Positions 1 to 8,363 of a stretch of 64,000 nucleotides of DNA are shown here, one piece after another. How positions within the stretch are numbered: the first letter of the stretch is position 1; every line of letters begins with the position of its first letter. The position numbers and the translations under genes are program-made. Origin of the DNA: Bacillus sp. FJAT-22090 (GTDB taxonomy: Bacteria > Bacillota > Bacilli > Bacillales_A > Planococcaceae); the NCBI RefSeq assembly GCF_001278755.1, contig NZ_CP012601.1, positions 1,984,001-2,048,000 on the forward strand. The letters run 5' to 3'. Under the pieces are notes generated by a model that saw only the letters and a list, made by a program, of their open reading frames with translations, made no database searches and was not told where the DNA came from.

Positions 1-576
1 AGTTGGCTAATTGCAATTTGCCATGCCCCAAGCCCAATGTTTGTCATTGGTTTTGTTGGTATAGATATATTTAATGCAGAAATAGCTGGGCTGAAGTTGT
101 TATTAATTATTCATATTGTAAATTTGTTATTCCTTTTAGTATTCATTATTCGATCTCCTGCTATTCAGACAAATATTGAGACTGTTAAATTTTCTTCTTC
201 GCCGTTTCAAGAGAGTATCAAAGAAACCTCTCAAATATTACTATTAATCGGTACTACGGTTGTCTTTTTTACGACGGTTAGTATTATTGTGTTTGAATCC
301 GTAAAAGAGGTTTTACCTAATTTATCTCCACTTCTATTAGTATTTGTAGCATCCTTTTTTGAAATGACTGGAGGAATAAGTCTTGCCGGTGAAATATTAT
401 CTGGAAATGAATTTCTTCCTGTAATTGTAGCGCTGATCATTGCATTTAGTGGTATAAGCATACATATGCAAATAATCGTTCTGGCGCAAAAAGCAGGTAT
501 TTCCATTCGCCGTTACATAGTCTTCCGTTTTCTTCACATAATCATAATCCCAATCCTTTTCTACTTTTTCGCATAA
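1..576 (+). CDS. ylbJ: YlbJ-type sporulation membrane protein (3' part)
   Basis: The reading frame is open from base 1, so only the last 191 codons are present and the start lies outside the window. The protein is strongly hydrophobic, with about five membrane-spanning stretches and a short polar loop near the middle. In spore formers YlbJ is a sigma-E-dependent integral membrane protein needed for heat-resistant spores. The call rests on the hydrophobic profile and on synteny: it is convergent with coaD and rsmD exactly as in Bacillus subtilis. I cannot see the N-terminal half, so a related permease of the same superfamily is not fully excluded. Confidence 0.75.
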   Translation, partial: SWLIAICHAPSPMFVIGFVGIDIFNAEIAGLKLLLIIHIVNLLFLLVFIIRSPAIQTNIETVKFSSSPFQESIKETSQILLLIGTTVVFFTTVSIIVFESVKEVLPNLSPLLLVFVASFFEMTGGISLAGEILSGNEFLPVIVALIIAFSGISIHMQIIVLAQKAGISIRRYIVFRFLHIIIIPILFYFFA

Positions 577-583
577 GTAGGAA

Positions 584-632
584 TGTTACGGTTGGATTAC
601 TGGTGCCAGGCACCAGTAATCTACTCGTAACA
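584..632. repeat. 49-bp two-tier palindrome
   Basis: A perfect 13-bp inverted repeat (GATTACTGGTGCC at 595-607, GGCACCAGTAATC at 609-621) has a one-base centre. It is flanked symmetrically by four unpaired bases and then a second 7-bp arm pair (TGTTACG at 584-590, CGTAACA at 626-632). It sits between the convergent ylbJ and coaD. No T-tract follows on either side, so it is not a classical intrinsic terminator. It may be a dispersed palindromic repeat. Confidence 0.75.
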
Positions 633-656
633 ATAAGGAAATGAGAGGAAAATAAA

Positions 657-685
657 CAGAGAAAAACCTTGCAATGGTTGCAAGG

Positions 686-687
<2 letters not shown>
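657..687 (-). terminator. Intrinsic terminator of rsmD-coaD
   Basis: Read on the minus strand, a 10-bp stem AACCTTGCAA/TTGCAAGGTT with a three-base loop is followed by TTTCTC and begins at the coaD stop codon. Confidence 0.75.
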
Positions 688-1739
<1,052 letters not shown>

Positions 1740-1841
1740 TTTAATACTCCTAGCTATCAAATTCGCCTTAGCGAATTTGTGTGACAAGATTTTTCGCCTA
1801 CCTATAGGCTATCTCCCTAAAAACAGAAGACTTTTACTAAA

Positions 1842-3260
1842 TTAAAATAACCCAGATTGTTTAATATTAATACGCTTTTCTTCCTTTTCTACATCCAGTA
1901 AAAATAAGCGAATCATCCATGCTTCTTCGATATAATAAACGGCACCAATTTTTTCGAACGGTTCGGACATAGCATCATATCTTTTTTGGTTTAATACATA
2001 AAAAGGCTCTTGAATAGGAAAACGGAAGGCTCTTGTAGCATTTTGTACATATAATCCCTTATCCGTATCATTTATCGTATAACCTAATTCAGAAAGTAGT
2101 GGTTCTACCGAGTACAATACTTTTCCTTCTTTAAATAGCACCTTCATATTTTCCTGTTCTAATTCATTTATATAAACTGGTCTAGAATCCTCAAACAGCA
2201 ATGGAAAATGCTCAGCACCGGCTTGTACATTAAAGGTAAAAAAAGATGTTTTCAATTTGAGAATATTTGTTAACATAGTATCTAATTTTTCAGCATCAAC
2301 CTGTTTATTTTTCTCTAAAGCTAGTTTCCAATTTTCCAATTGATCTGTTGTAAGATAGCTAACAAGTGTATCATACATCCATCTCGCCTTTTCAGATCCA
2401 ATAGGTTGGTCTAGTAGAAAACTACTGATTACTTCTGCTAACAACGTGTCTGGCAAGTCTATTCCGTATATTAACTGAACATGTTTAACAATTAGCTCTC
2501 GCTGAATAGAGACTATATCCTCACTTTCAATAAAAGCAATTCTAGAAGAATTCATTTCAAGTTTTTTATTTGAAAAAAGTACTGACACATGTTCTCTGTT
2601 TGGTAAATGTAATTGTTCTAACTGTCCTATTAACTCTTTTGGTATTTCTTTATGAGAATAGAGACTGTAGTTGTTATCTTCATATTGAATAGGTACCACT
2701 TCTTTTTGCCAATATAATTCTTTAACATCTCCTTCACCGATGGAAAGAGAGTAGTCAATTAAATCTAATGACGTGTTGCCTATAACTGACAATCCACTTA
2801 CCCACATTCCACCTCTTTTTAACTCATCCGTTATATGAAGTGTTGTATAGGAAACGCCACCTTTATCTAATTTCACCAGAAAGTCAGAAAAAATTTGAGC
2901 CTCTTTTAATCCATCTAGAAGTGGAATTTCATATGAAATACTTTGGCTTGAAGATTCTCCTTCTTTAAAGGCTGTCAAGTCTTCTGTTAAACGATCACAG
3001 TCAGAGTTTTTACTTAAATCACAACTTCTATTTTCACTAGAAATTGGCCAAACTACAGCAATTTTTTCTGAAGGCAAGTTATTAAAATGTTGTTTTACAA
3101 TAATTTTATCTGCTTTGAATTTCAATTCAATCTCTTGCTCGTAAAAGTATGAAGCCTCATCAGCATCCAAGCTAGAGGAGTAGACGTGATACTGCGATAA
3201 CAATAAAACGCTATTCGTCACAATGAGTAACATAGATATAAAGCTAATAATAAATTTCAT
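1842..3260 (-). CDS. Secreted or membrane-anchored stalk-domain-like protein, unknown function
   Basis: The 472-aa product begins with a clear N-terminal hydrophobic segment (residues about 3-25), so it is exported or membrane-anchored. No lipobox is seen. The long middle region is acidic and contains two cysteines close together near residue 80 (SCDLSKNSDCD). The last 110 residues resemble the short beta-rich copper-amine-oxidase-N-like (stalk) domains of Firmicute surface proteins, with the pattern EPLLSELGYTIND followed by a second hydrophobic repeat. That resemblance is by eye. ATG 3260 was chosen for its GGAGG eight bases upstream. The gene lies between rsmD and a divergent small gene, a place not occupied in Bacillus subtilis. 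Confidence 0.6.
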   Translation of the reverse strand: MKFIISFISMLLIVTNSVLLLSQYHVYSSSLDADEASYFYEQEIELKFKADKIIVKQHFNNLPSEKIAVVWPISSENRSCDLSKNSDCDRLTEDLTAFKEGESSSQSISYEIPLLDGLKEAQIFSDFLVKLDKGGVSYTTLHITDELKRGGMWVSGLSVIGNTSLDLIDYSLSIGEGDVKELYWQKEVVPIQYEDNNYSLYSHKEIPKELIGQLEQLHLPNREHVSVLFSNKKLEMNSSRIAFIESEDIVSIQRELIVKHVQLIYGIDLPDTLLAEVISSFLLDQPIGSEKARWMYDTLVSYLTTDQLENWKLALEKNKQVDAEKLDTMLTNILKLKTSFFTFNVQAGAEHFPLLFEDSRPVYINELEQENMKVLFKEGKVLYSVEPLLSELGYTINDTDKGLYVQNATRAFRFPIQEPFYVLNQKRYDAMSEPFEKIGAVYYIEEAWMIRLFLLDVEKEEKRINIKQSGLF

Positions 3261-3312
3261 AGAAATGTCCTCCAACAAAATGGTAAGATGAATTGGAAAG
3301 GAAGTGTTATCA

Positions 3313-3699
3313 TTGATTCAACGTTTTATTGAGCTTGGCGAGGGCTATGGAGATATTTTTGAGCTTTGTGAACTTGCACGAGTAAACAAAAATCGAATTC
3401 ATCGGGCTTTTATTTTTACTTCTAAAAAAGAGAATAAAGAATACTGTTCTATTGCAATTGCCCTAAAACCAATTAATTCTGCTAATTTTTTCCCGATTTA
3501 TATATGTCGTGAAGGAATACCTAATACCAATCCAATTACACAAAGGCTATCGACCTTTCAGGCAACATTAGATGAATTAAAAATTATACCAGTTCAATTG
3601 GAAATCAAACATTCATCCATTTATGATGATAAGGAACTATTCTATCAGTACGTGATCGGAGTTTTACGTTTAAATCATTTAATACCGCCGTTACAATAG
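3313..3699 (+). CDS. Conserved small cytoplasmic protein, unknown function
   Basis: A 128-aa soluble protein starting MIQRFIELGEGYGD, with no signal peptide or membrane segment. The TTG at 3313 is preferred over the GTG at 3304 because AAGGAAG lies at suitable spacing. Relatives that I recall from Bacillaceae sit near ylbG and have this same N-terminus. No catalytic motif is visible, so I assign no function. It converges on ylbG with only six bases between the two stop codons. Confidence 0.6.
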   Translation: MIQRFIELGEGYGDIFELCELARVNKNRIHRAFIFTSKKENKEYCSIAIALKPINSANFFPIYICREGIPNTNPITQRLSTFQATLDELKIIPVQLEIKHSSIYDDKELFYQYVIGVLRLNHLIPPLQ

Positions 3700-3705
3700 A
3701 TTACG

Positions 3706-3978
3706 TTACAAACCGATTTTATAATCATATTCTTTCGCTTTATCAGGCTTACTATTTTCAAATTCAGTTTTTAAAAACGGCCGATAGGATTCTAAAATTT
3801 CTTTCACAAAAGGTAGTTTACTCATCTTTTGTTTTGCAATTTCAATCATATCTTGGTCACAGTATAAGACTACATATTTTAATCTTTTCGAAATATAATG
3901 GACATGCCCATATTTACGTAAAGACTTTGCTTGTTTTAAATGATGCACATAGACAATTAATCCTTGTCTTTCTGTCAT
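3706..3978 (-). CDS. ylbG: YlbG family protein (DUF2129)
   Basis: A 90-aa cytoplasmic protein with the family core [20 protein letters not shown] and [10 protein letters not shown]. It is conserved in Bacillales next to ylbF and rsmD, and its role is unknown. Here it is separated from ylbF by a forward GDPD gene, so the usual ylbF-ylbG adjacency has been broken by an insertion. Confidence 0.85.
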   Translation of the reverse strand: MTERQGLIVYVHHLKQAKSLRKYGHVHYISKRLKYVVLYCDQDMIEIAKQKMSKLPFVKEILESYRPFLKTEFENSKPDKAKEYDYKIGL

Positions 3979-4045
3979 ACGATTCCCTCATTTCTTCTTA
4001 TAAAAAGAATAACATATGGAGGAAAATGATAGCAACAACAACTAG

Positions 4046-4074
4046 CTGACAGTTTTGCATCAATTCGATATAAT
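4046..4074 (+). promoter_or_regulatory. Sigma-A promoter of the GDPD gene
   Basis: CTGACA at 4046-4051, a 17-base spacer and TATAAT at 4069-4074 lie 39 bases before the GDPD start codon. Confidence 0.7.
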
Positions 4075-4112
4075 TAAAACTACCTTTCGTTAAAAAGGAG
4101 GATTAGAAAGTA

Positions 4113-5015
4113 ATGGGTAAAAAAACAAATGTAGCAATCGCCATTGCAGCAGCAGCTGGAGCAGCTTGGGCAAGTACAAAGGCTCTCTCTAAGCCACTTA
4201 GCCGTTCTGCAAAAGAAGCACTAGAATACAATCAACCAATTATTCTTGCTCATCGTGGAGGATCTGCTCTTGCACCCGAATGTTCTCCATCCGCTTTTGA
4301 AAATGCAGCTAAGCTTGGTGTTCATGGTTTTGAAATAGATATAAGACTAACAAAAGATGAAGAGATTGTGGTTTTTCACGATGAATACACTGACAGAGTG
4401 ACTAATCTTACTGGAAGAGTTGCCGATTATACGTTAGTAGAGCTTAAAAAAGCAGATTTAGGATTTCACTTCCTAGATTTAAATGGAGAAAATTCTTATA
4501 GAGATTGTGGAGAACAAATAATGACATTAGGAGAGTTGCTAGACAAGTACCCTCAAATGCTTATTAATCTGGATATCAAAGATGCCCCACAGTCCTATGA
4601 AGGAAGCTTAATGCCATCTAAGCTTTGGAGACTATTAGAAGAAAAACAGGCATTTCACCGGGTTGTCGTCACCAGTTTTTATGACGAACAAATTGATCGA
4701 TTTAATCTTTATGCTCAAAACACAGTAGCACTTGGGGCTGGAGAAAGAGAAGTACGAAAAGCATATACAGCATTCACTAGTCAATTCAAACACTTATATC
4801 ATCCAAAGGCTGATGTATTTCAAATCCCAGTGCGATCAAATATGTTCCCTTTAGATAGTGCAAGTTTCATAAAATTTTTAAATTCTTTAAATATCCCAGT
4901 TCACTATTGGACGATCGATGATCCAGTTGTTATGAGAAGACTAATTGACAATGGTGCAAAAGGTATTATCACAGACCGACCGGACCTAGCTATTGAAGCA
5001 CTTAAGCTAGATTAG
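4113..5015 (+). CDS. Glycerophosphodiester phosphodiesterase family protein
   Basis: A 300-aa GDPD-family TIM-barrel protein. Such enzymes hydrolyse glycerophosphodiesters to glycerol-3-phosphate and an alcohol. The family HRGG motif is at residues 47-50, EIDIR around 73-77 and the HDE metal/catalytic element around 89-91. A C-terminal WTIDDP and GIITDRPD pair closes the barrel as in other members. Residues 6-21 are alanine-rich and hydrophobic and may act as a weak signal anchor. The start has GGAGG 12 bases upstream and its own sigma-A promoter. It lies alone between ylbG and ylbF on the opposite strand, so it is probably an acquired single-gene unit. The exact substrate is not deducible. 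Confidence 0.85.
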   Translation: MGKKTNVAIAIAAAAGAAWASTKALSKPLSRSAKEALEYNQPIILAHRGGSALAPECSPSAFENAAKLGVHGFEIDIRLTKDEEIVVFHDEYTDRVTNLTGRVADYTLVELKKADLGFHFLDLNGENSYRDCGEQIMTLGELLDKYPQMLINLDIKDAPQSYEGSLMPSKLWRLLEEKQAFHRVVVTSFYDEQIDRFNLYAQNTVALGAGEREVRKAYTAFTSQFKHLYHPKADVFQIPVRSNMFPLDSASFIKFLNSLNIPVHYWTIDDPVVMRRLIDNGAKGIITDRPDLAIEALKLD

Positions 5016-5035
5016 TTCAGTAAAGCATTGTAAAA

Positions 5036-5068
5036 AAAAGGATGTGTGCCAATGCACACATCCTTCCT
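5036..5068. terminator. Bidirectional terminator between the GDPD gene and ylbF
   Basis: Stem GGATGTGTGC/GCACACATCC with a four-base loop (CAAT). On the minus strand it is followed by a run of eight T; on the plus strand by TTCCTTATT. Confidence 0.8.
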
Positions 5069-5078
5069 TATTCCATAC

Positions 5079-5528
5079 TTAAGCTGAACAAGAGCAGGAA
5101 CCACCTGTACCACAGCCACTGCCACAGCTAGAACCGCTTGATGCAAAAAATGGATTGCTTACTGGCACTTTGACACCTTCTGAAACAGATTTACCGATTA
5201 ACAAGCTCACTTCGTCCAACAAGTCTTGCAAGTCATTTTCAGCGATTTTTAATATCGCAACTTCATCCACCATATCGAGCTTTCTTTTCGTAACTCGAAT
5301 ATTCTTCATTACTGTTGAATAATCTGGATGGTATTTTCCGAAACGTTGAACCTCTTCGTATTGGTCCTTAAGTCTTGCAAAATCATTAATTTCTCTGACT
5401 AAGCTAGAATTTGTATATACAGCACGATGTGCGTCTAAGTAACGATAAAATTGTTCAGAGGAAAGTATCATACTACATAGTTCGTCTGATTGGTCCATTA
5501 TTGTGGCCCATTCATAGGTCATAATCAT
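5079..5528 (-). CDS. ylbF: Y-complex subunit YlbF (RNase Y regulator)
   Basis: YlbF works with YmcA and YaaT in the Y-complex, which directs RNase Y cleavage and promotes Spo0A activation, competence and biofilm formation. The 149-aa product matches the Bacillus subtilis length and has the helical core RFGKYHPDYSTVMKNIRVTKRKLD. The Cys-rich tail (SSCGSGCGTGGSCSCSA) contains five cysteines, the feature tied to Fe-S binding in the complex. I chose the ATG at 5528 because GGAGG sits seven bases upstream; ATG 5534 is too close to it. It is transcribed alone and ends in a strong terminator. Confidence 0.92.
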   Translation of the reverse strand: MIMTYEWATIMDQSDELCSMILSSEQFYRYLDAHRAVYTNSSLVREINDFARLKDQYEEVQRFGKYHPDYSTVMKNIRVTKRKLDMVDEVAILKIAENDLQDLLDEVSLLIGKSVSEGVKVPVSNPFFASSGSSCGSGCGTGGSCSCSA

Positions 5529-5610
5529 TTCCATTCCTCCAATCATCTTTATCATAACAAAAACTAGAAACAATTGCTAAACTATTATCTTATCGTTAGG
5601 AGTAAAATAA

Positions 5611-6108
5611 ATGAATGAATTATACTCTTTAATAACTCAAGTTACAGAAAATGCATCAGAGGTAGAAATAAACTTACTAAAAGAATTTTTAAAAGGTATA
5701 CAAAATAAACAACAAGAAAAAGCTCCTACCTATTTAAATGCAGTTTTTCATATGGATACTCAATATGAGGAAAATAAATGCATTGTAACTCTACCAATCA
5801 CTCCATTATCTTATAATAGTTTTGATATTCCACATGGTGGCGTAATTGCAACACTTGCAGATAATGCGATGGGTTTTCTCGTTAATAAAGATTTACGTTC
5901 CGAAGGAAAAGGTGCTGTAACAACAAATATGACGATCCATTATGTAAAAGCAGCAACAGAAAACACTTTAGTTGCTACTGCTACTTACTTACACAAAGGT
6001 CGCCAAACATTAGTTATGGAATGCACGGTAACACAACCTAATGGCAAAAAAATTGCTTATGCAACCGGATCATTTTTTGTTATTGATCCAGCTAACTCTT
6101 CAAAATAA
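5611..6108 (+). CDS. PaaI-family hotdog thioesterase
   Basis: A 165-aa single hotdog-fold protein with the PaaI-family signature IPHGGVIATLADNAMG (residues about 73-88), in which the HGG and the following D form the thioesterase active site. The C-terminal part shows the expected IHYVKAATENTLVATA beta strands. It probably hydrolyses acyl-CoA or aryl-acyl-CoA thioesters; the substrate is unknown. It is divergent from ylbF, and its last 52 bases overlap the 3' end of the convergent murE-type gene. Confidence 0.82.
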   Translation: MNELYSLITQVTENASEVEINLLKEFLKGIQNKQQEKAPTYLNAVFHMDTQYEENKCIVTLPITPLSYNSFDIPHGGVIATLADNAMGFLVNKDLRSEGKGAVTTNMTIHYVKAATENTLVATATYLHKGRQTLVMECTVTQPNGKKIAYATGSFFVIDPANSSK

Positions 6109-7520
6109 CTTTTCACTACTTCATGATCAGAAAAAGGGACTACGAGATCATTCACGATTTGCTCTTGTTCATGTCCCTTTCCTGCAATTAATACAATATC
6201 CCCTCTCGTTGCGATACTTAATGCTAATAATATTGCTTGTTTTCGGTCCATCTCTACGATGGCTTTATCTCTTTTCGTACCTTGTAAAATATCCGCGATA
6301 ATGTCAACAGGATTCTCATATCTAGGATTATCATTCGTTATAATAGCCTTTGTAGCATACTTAGTAGCTACTTCTCCCATCCCTCTTCTCTTTTGCCTGT
6401 CACGATTTCCACCACAGCCAAAAACAACATAAACTTCTTTTTTAGCATATGTTTTAATTGCACCTAAGCTAGCCTCTAGTGCATCCGGAGTATGTGCGTA
6501 ATCTATTAATACTTCGATTCCTTGTTCATTTTCAATCCTTTCTAATCTACCTTTTGGGAGCTTTACAGGTTTTAACTCTTCAATCGATATACCTAGAGCT
6601 TTCATAACTGCTATTGCTGCTGCTAGGTTCGACCCATTATAATATCCACTATTAGTCATCTCAGTATGCAATGCTTTTTTACCAACCAAAAATTTATACT
6701 TTATCTTTTCCTTTGTATAATCTACCTTTTGATAAATTACATCATTTTTTTGATTTTCTCCAAAACGTGTTACAGGTAAATAAGTCTTCTCTGCGATGGA
6801 TTTACACCATGCATCATCATCATTAATCACCAAATGCTTGGAAAGTAAAACAAGCAGTTCTTTCGATTTTTTATATGGAACCATTCCGCCATGGAACTCA
6901 ATATGATCTTTACCTATATTTAAAAATACACCTACATCAATTGGATAATTACACAATCGTTGATCTAGTAAACCTTGAGAAGATGCTTCCAAAACAATAT
7001 AATCTACTTTCTTCTCATAACAATACTTCACTACTTGAATAAAATCATAAAAAGGTAAAGTAGTATTGCTTCGTAAATAATGATCTAGTCTATTACCATT
7101 CTCGAATACACCTAGCGTTCCAATGACACAAACTGATTTTTTTTGTTGCCTCAATAGCTGTCCAATAAAGGATGCTACTGTAGTTTTACCATTTGTGCCA
7201 GTTATACCTATTGTTTTTATTTTACTACCATATAGTTCATATGTTAATGTTGATAGTTTTCTTTTAAAATGATGCATATCTGTAGGAATGATTATTTGTG
7301 GAACCATACAATCCGGTATAAAACACTCGGTTAGGATTGCAACAGCTCCTCGTCTTATCGCTTCATCTATAAAGATACGATTGTTCGTTTGAGAGACAAA
7401 AACATCTCCCACTGTTATTTGCTTTGAATGATCAATACACCTGTTTATTGAAACGTTTTGAAAATCACCAATAATCTCGTACTGTAATCCTTTTAATAAT
7501 TCTTTTAAAGGATAAATAAT
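6057..7520 (-). CDS. murE: UDP-MurNAc-tripeptide synthetase, meso-DAP-type MurE
   Basis: ATP-dependent ligase that adds the third amino acid to UDP-MurNAc-L-Ala-D-Glu. With the start used here the product is 487 aa, the normal MurE length. The Mur N-domain (SINRCIDHSKQITVGDVFV) is followed by the P-loop GTNGKTT at about 108-114, the central ligase motifs, and a C-terminal domain with DNPR at about 397-400 and GKGHE near 447. DNPR is the motif of meso-diaminopimelate-adding enzymes; lysine-adding enzymes differ there. No ATG, GTG or TTG is present in frame between the spacer and residue L5. An ATT at 7520, six bases after AGGGAG, is the best start, though 7517 or ATA 7523 are possible. It is divergent from an aspartokinase gene, and a mother-cell-type promoter lies in the spacer. 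Confidence 0.88.
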   Translation of the reverse strand: MIYPLKELLKGLQYEIIGDFQNVSINRCIDHSKQITVGDVFVSQTNNRIFIDEAIRRGAVAILTECFIPDCMVPQIIIPTDMHHFKRKLSTLTYELYGSKIKTIGITGTNGKTTVASFIGQLLRQQKKSVCVIGTLGVFENGNRLDHYLRSNTTLPFYDFIQVVKYCYEKKVDYIVLEASSQGLLDQRLCNYPIDVGVFLNIGKDHIEFHGGMVPYKKSKELLVLLSKHLVINDDDAWCKSIAEKTYLPVTRFGENQKNDVIYQKVDYTKEKIKYKFLVGKKALHTEMTNSGYYNGSNLAAAIAVMKALGISIEELKPVKLPKGRLERIENEQGIEVLIDYAHTPDALEASLGAIKTYAKKEVYVVFGCGGNRDRQKRRGMGEVATKYATKAIITNDNPRYENPVDIIADILQGTKRDKAIVEMDRKQAILLALSIATRGDIVLIAGKGHEQEQIVNDLVVPFSDHEVVKSYFEELAGSITKNDPVA

Positions 7521-7534
7521 TATCCACTCCCTAC

Positions 7535-7561
7535 ACCATTCTTGTATGTTCGCATAAAGTA
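7535..7561 (+). promoter_or_regulatory. Putative sigma-K-type promoter of the aspartokinase gene
   Basis: AC at 7535-7536 (in the context CACC), 16 bases, then GCATAAAGTA at 7552-7561, matching the sigma-K pattern AC-N16/17-CATAnnnTA. No convincing sigma-A promoter is seen in the same spacer. Confidence 0.45.
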
Positions 7562-7575
7562 AAATGAATTCCTTG

Positions 7576-7605
7576 TATCGTATGAACGGAGTGTTTAAAA
7601 TGTCA
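7576..7605 (-). promoter_or_regulatory. Putative sigma-E/sigma-K promoter of murE
   Basis: On the minus strand TGACATT (7605-7599), 14 bases, then CATACGAT (7584-7577). This resembles the sigma-E pattern KMATATT-N14/15-CATACAMT with 5/7 and 7/8 matches. The same bases read as AC-N17-CATACGATA fit sigma-K. The predicted start of transcription is about 50 bases before the ligase start. Confidence 0.45.
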
Positions 7606-7629
7606 CGAGTAAAGTTGATGAGGTTATGA
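7600..7629 (+). CDS. Nine-codon leader ORF coupled to the aspartokinase gene
   Basis: ATG at 7600 follows GGAGTG at six bases and encodes MSRVKLMRL. Its TGA overlaps the aspartokinase ATG (TTATGA at 7624-7629). The main gene has a poorly spaced ribosome site of its own (GATGAGG two to three bases from ATG), so the leader may deliver ribosomes by translational coupling. It is too short for any homology argument. Confidence 0.4.
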   Translation: MSRVKLMRL

Positions 7630-8360
7630 TTGTTCAGAAGTATGGTGGTGTTGCTATGCAGAATCATCAAAGTAGACAATTAGTTATATCACATATCAGA
7701 AAAGCTATTAGCAAACACCAGAAAGTGCTTGTTGTTGTTTCTGCCATGGGAAGAAGAGGTCAATATTATTCAACCGATACACTTTTAGATCTAATACCAA
7801 CATCTAATAATAATAGCGTGGAAACGGATTTACTATCTGCCTGTGGCGAATTAATCTCTGCATCTGTTTTGTGTGCAGAAATAAAAAAGGAAGGAATTCC
7901 TGCTACGATCCTATATGGAAAAAGTGCAGGTATAATTACAAATGAGGCATATGGTAATGCAGATATTTTATATGTAGAAACTAAAGAAGTAACTAATACG
8001 TTTAAGGATTATCCTTGCATTATAGTTCCAGGCTTCCAAGGTCTTTCGGAAAATCTTCAAACTTTTACTACATTAGGTAGAGGTGGGAGTGATTTAACAG
8101 CAGTCGTTTACGGGCATCATTTAAATGCAGATATTGTTGAATTTTACAAAAATGTTCCAGGTGTTATGACTTCCGATCCTTTTAAAAACGAATCAGTACA
8201 ATTAATTTCTACCATGTCATATGAGGAATTACAAAACATAATCATAGAGCCTGTTGAAATCATACAAAAAAGAGCAGCGAAATTTGCTGCTCTTCACAAA
8301 GTACCTTTGCACATACGTTCTTTATATGAAGAAAGAGATGGAACTTATGTTTTTCAATAA
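7626..8360 (+). CDS. Aspartate kinase catalytic domain without ACT domains
   Basis: Phosphorylates L-aspartate, the first step toward diaminopimelate, lysine and dipicolinate. The 244-aa protein contains the amino-acid-kinase core: KYGG near residue 5 (the usual KFGGTS is altered to KYGGVA), SACGEL, TLGRGGSDLTAV around 155-166 and VEFYKNVPGVMTSDP, ending soon after HKVPLHIRSLYEERDGT. Ordinary aspartokinases are 400-450 aa and carry two ACT domains for feedback inhibition; here the chain stops where they would begin, and the downstream convergent gene follows after three bases. The reading frame is intact, so this is a natural short form and not obviously a truncation. It is paired divergently with a DAP-type murE. 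Confidence 0.88.
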   Translation: MIVQKYGGVAMQNHQSRQLVISHIRKAISKHQKVLVVVSAMGRRGQYYSTDTLLDLIPTSNNNSVETDLLSACGELISASVLCAEIKKEGIPATILYGKSAGIITNEAYGNADILYVETKEVTNTFKDYPCIIVPGFQGLSENLQTFTTLGRGGSDLTAVVYGHHLNADIVEFYKNVPGVMTSDPFKNESVQLISTMSYEELQNIIIEPVEIIQKRAAKFAALHKVPLHIRSLYEERDGTYVFQ

Positions 8361-8363
8361 CTG

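Noticed and set aside
584-632. Palindrome as the terminator of ylbJ
   Set aside because: The stem is strong, but no T-tract follows on the plus strand, so I list it as a repeat instead.
7542-7565. Sigma-A promoter (TTGTAT ... TAAAAT) for the aspartokinase gene
   Set aside because: The two boxes are only 12 bases apart, too close for sigma-A.
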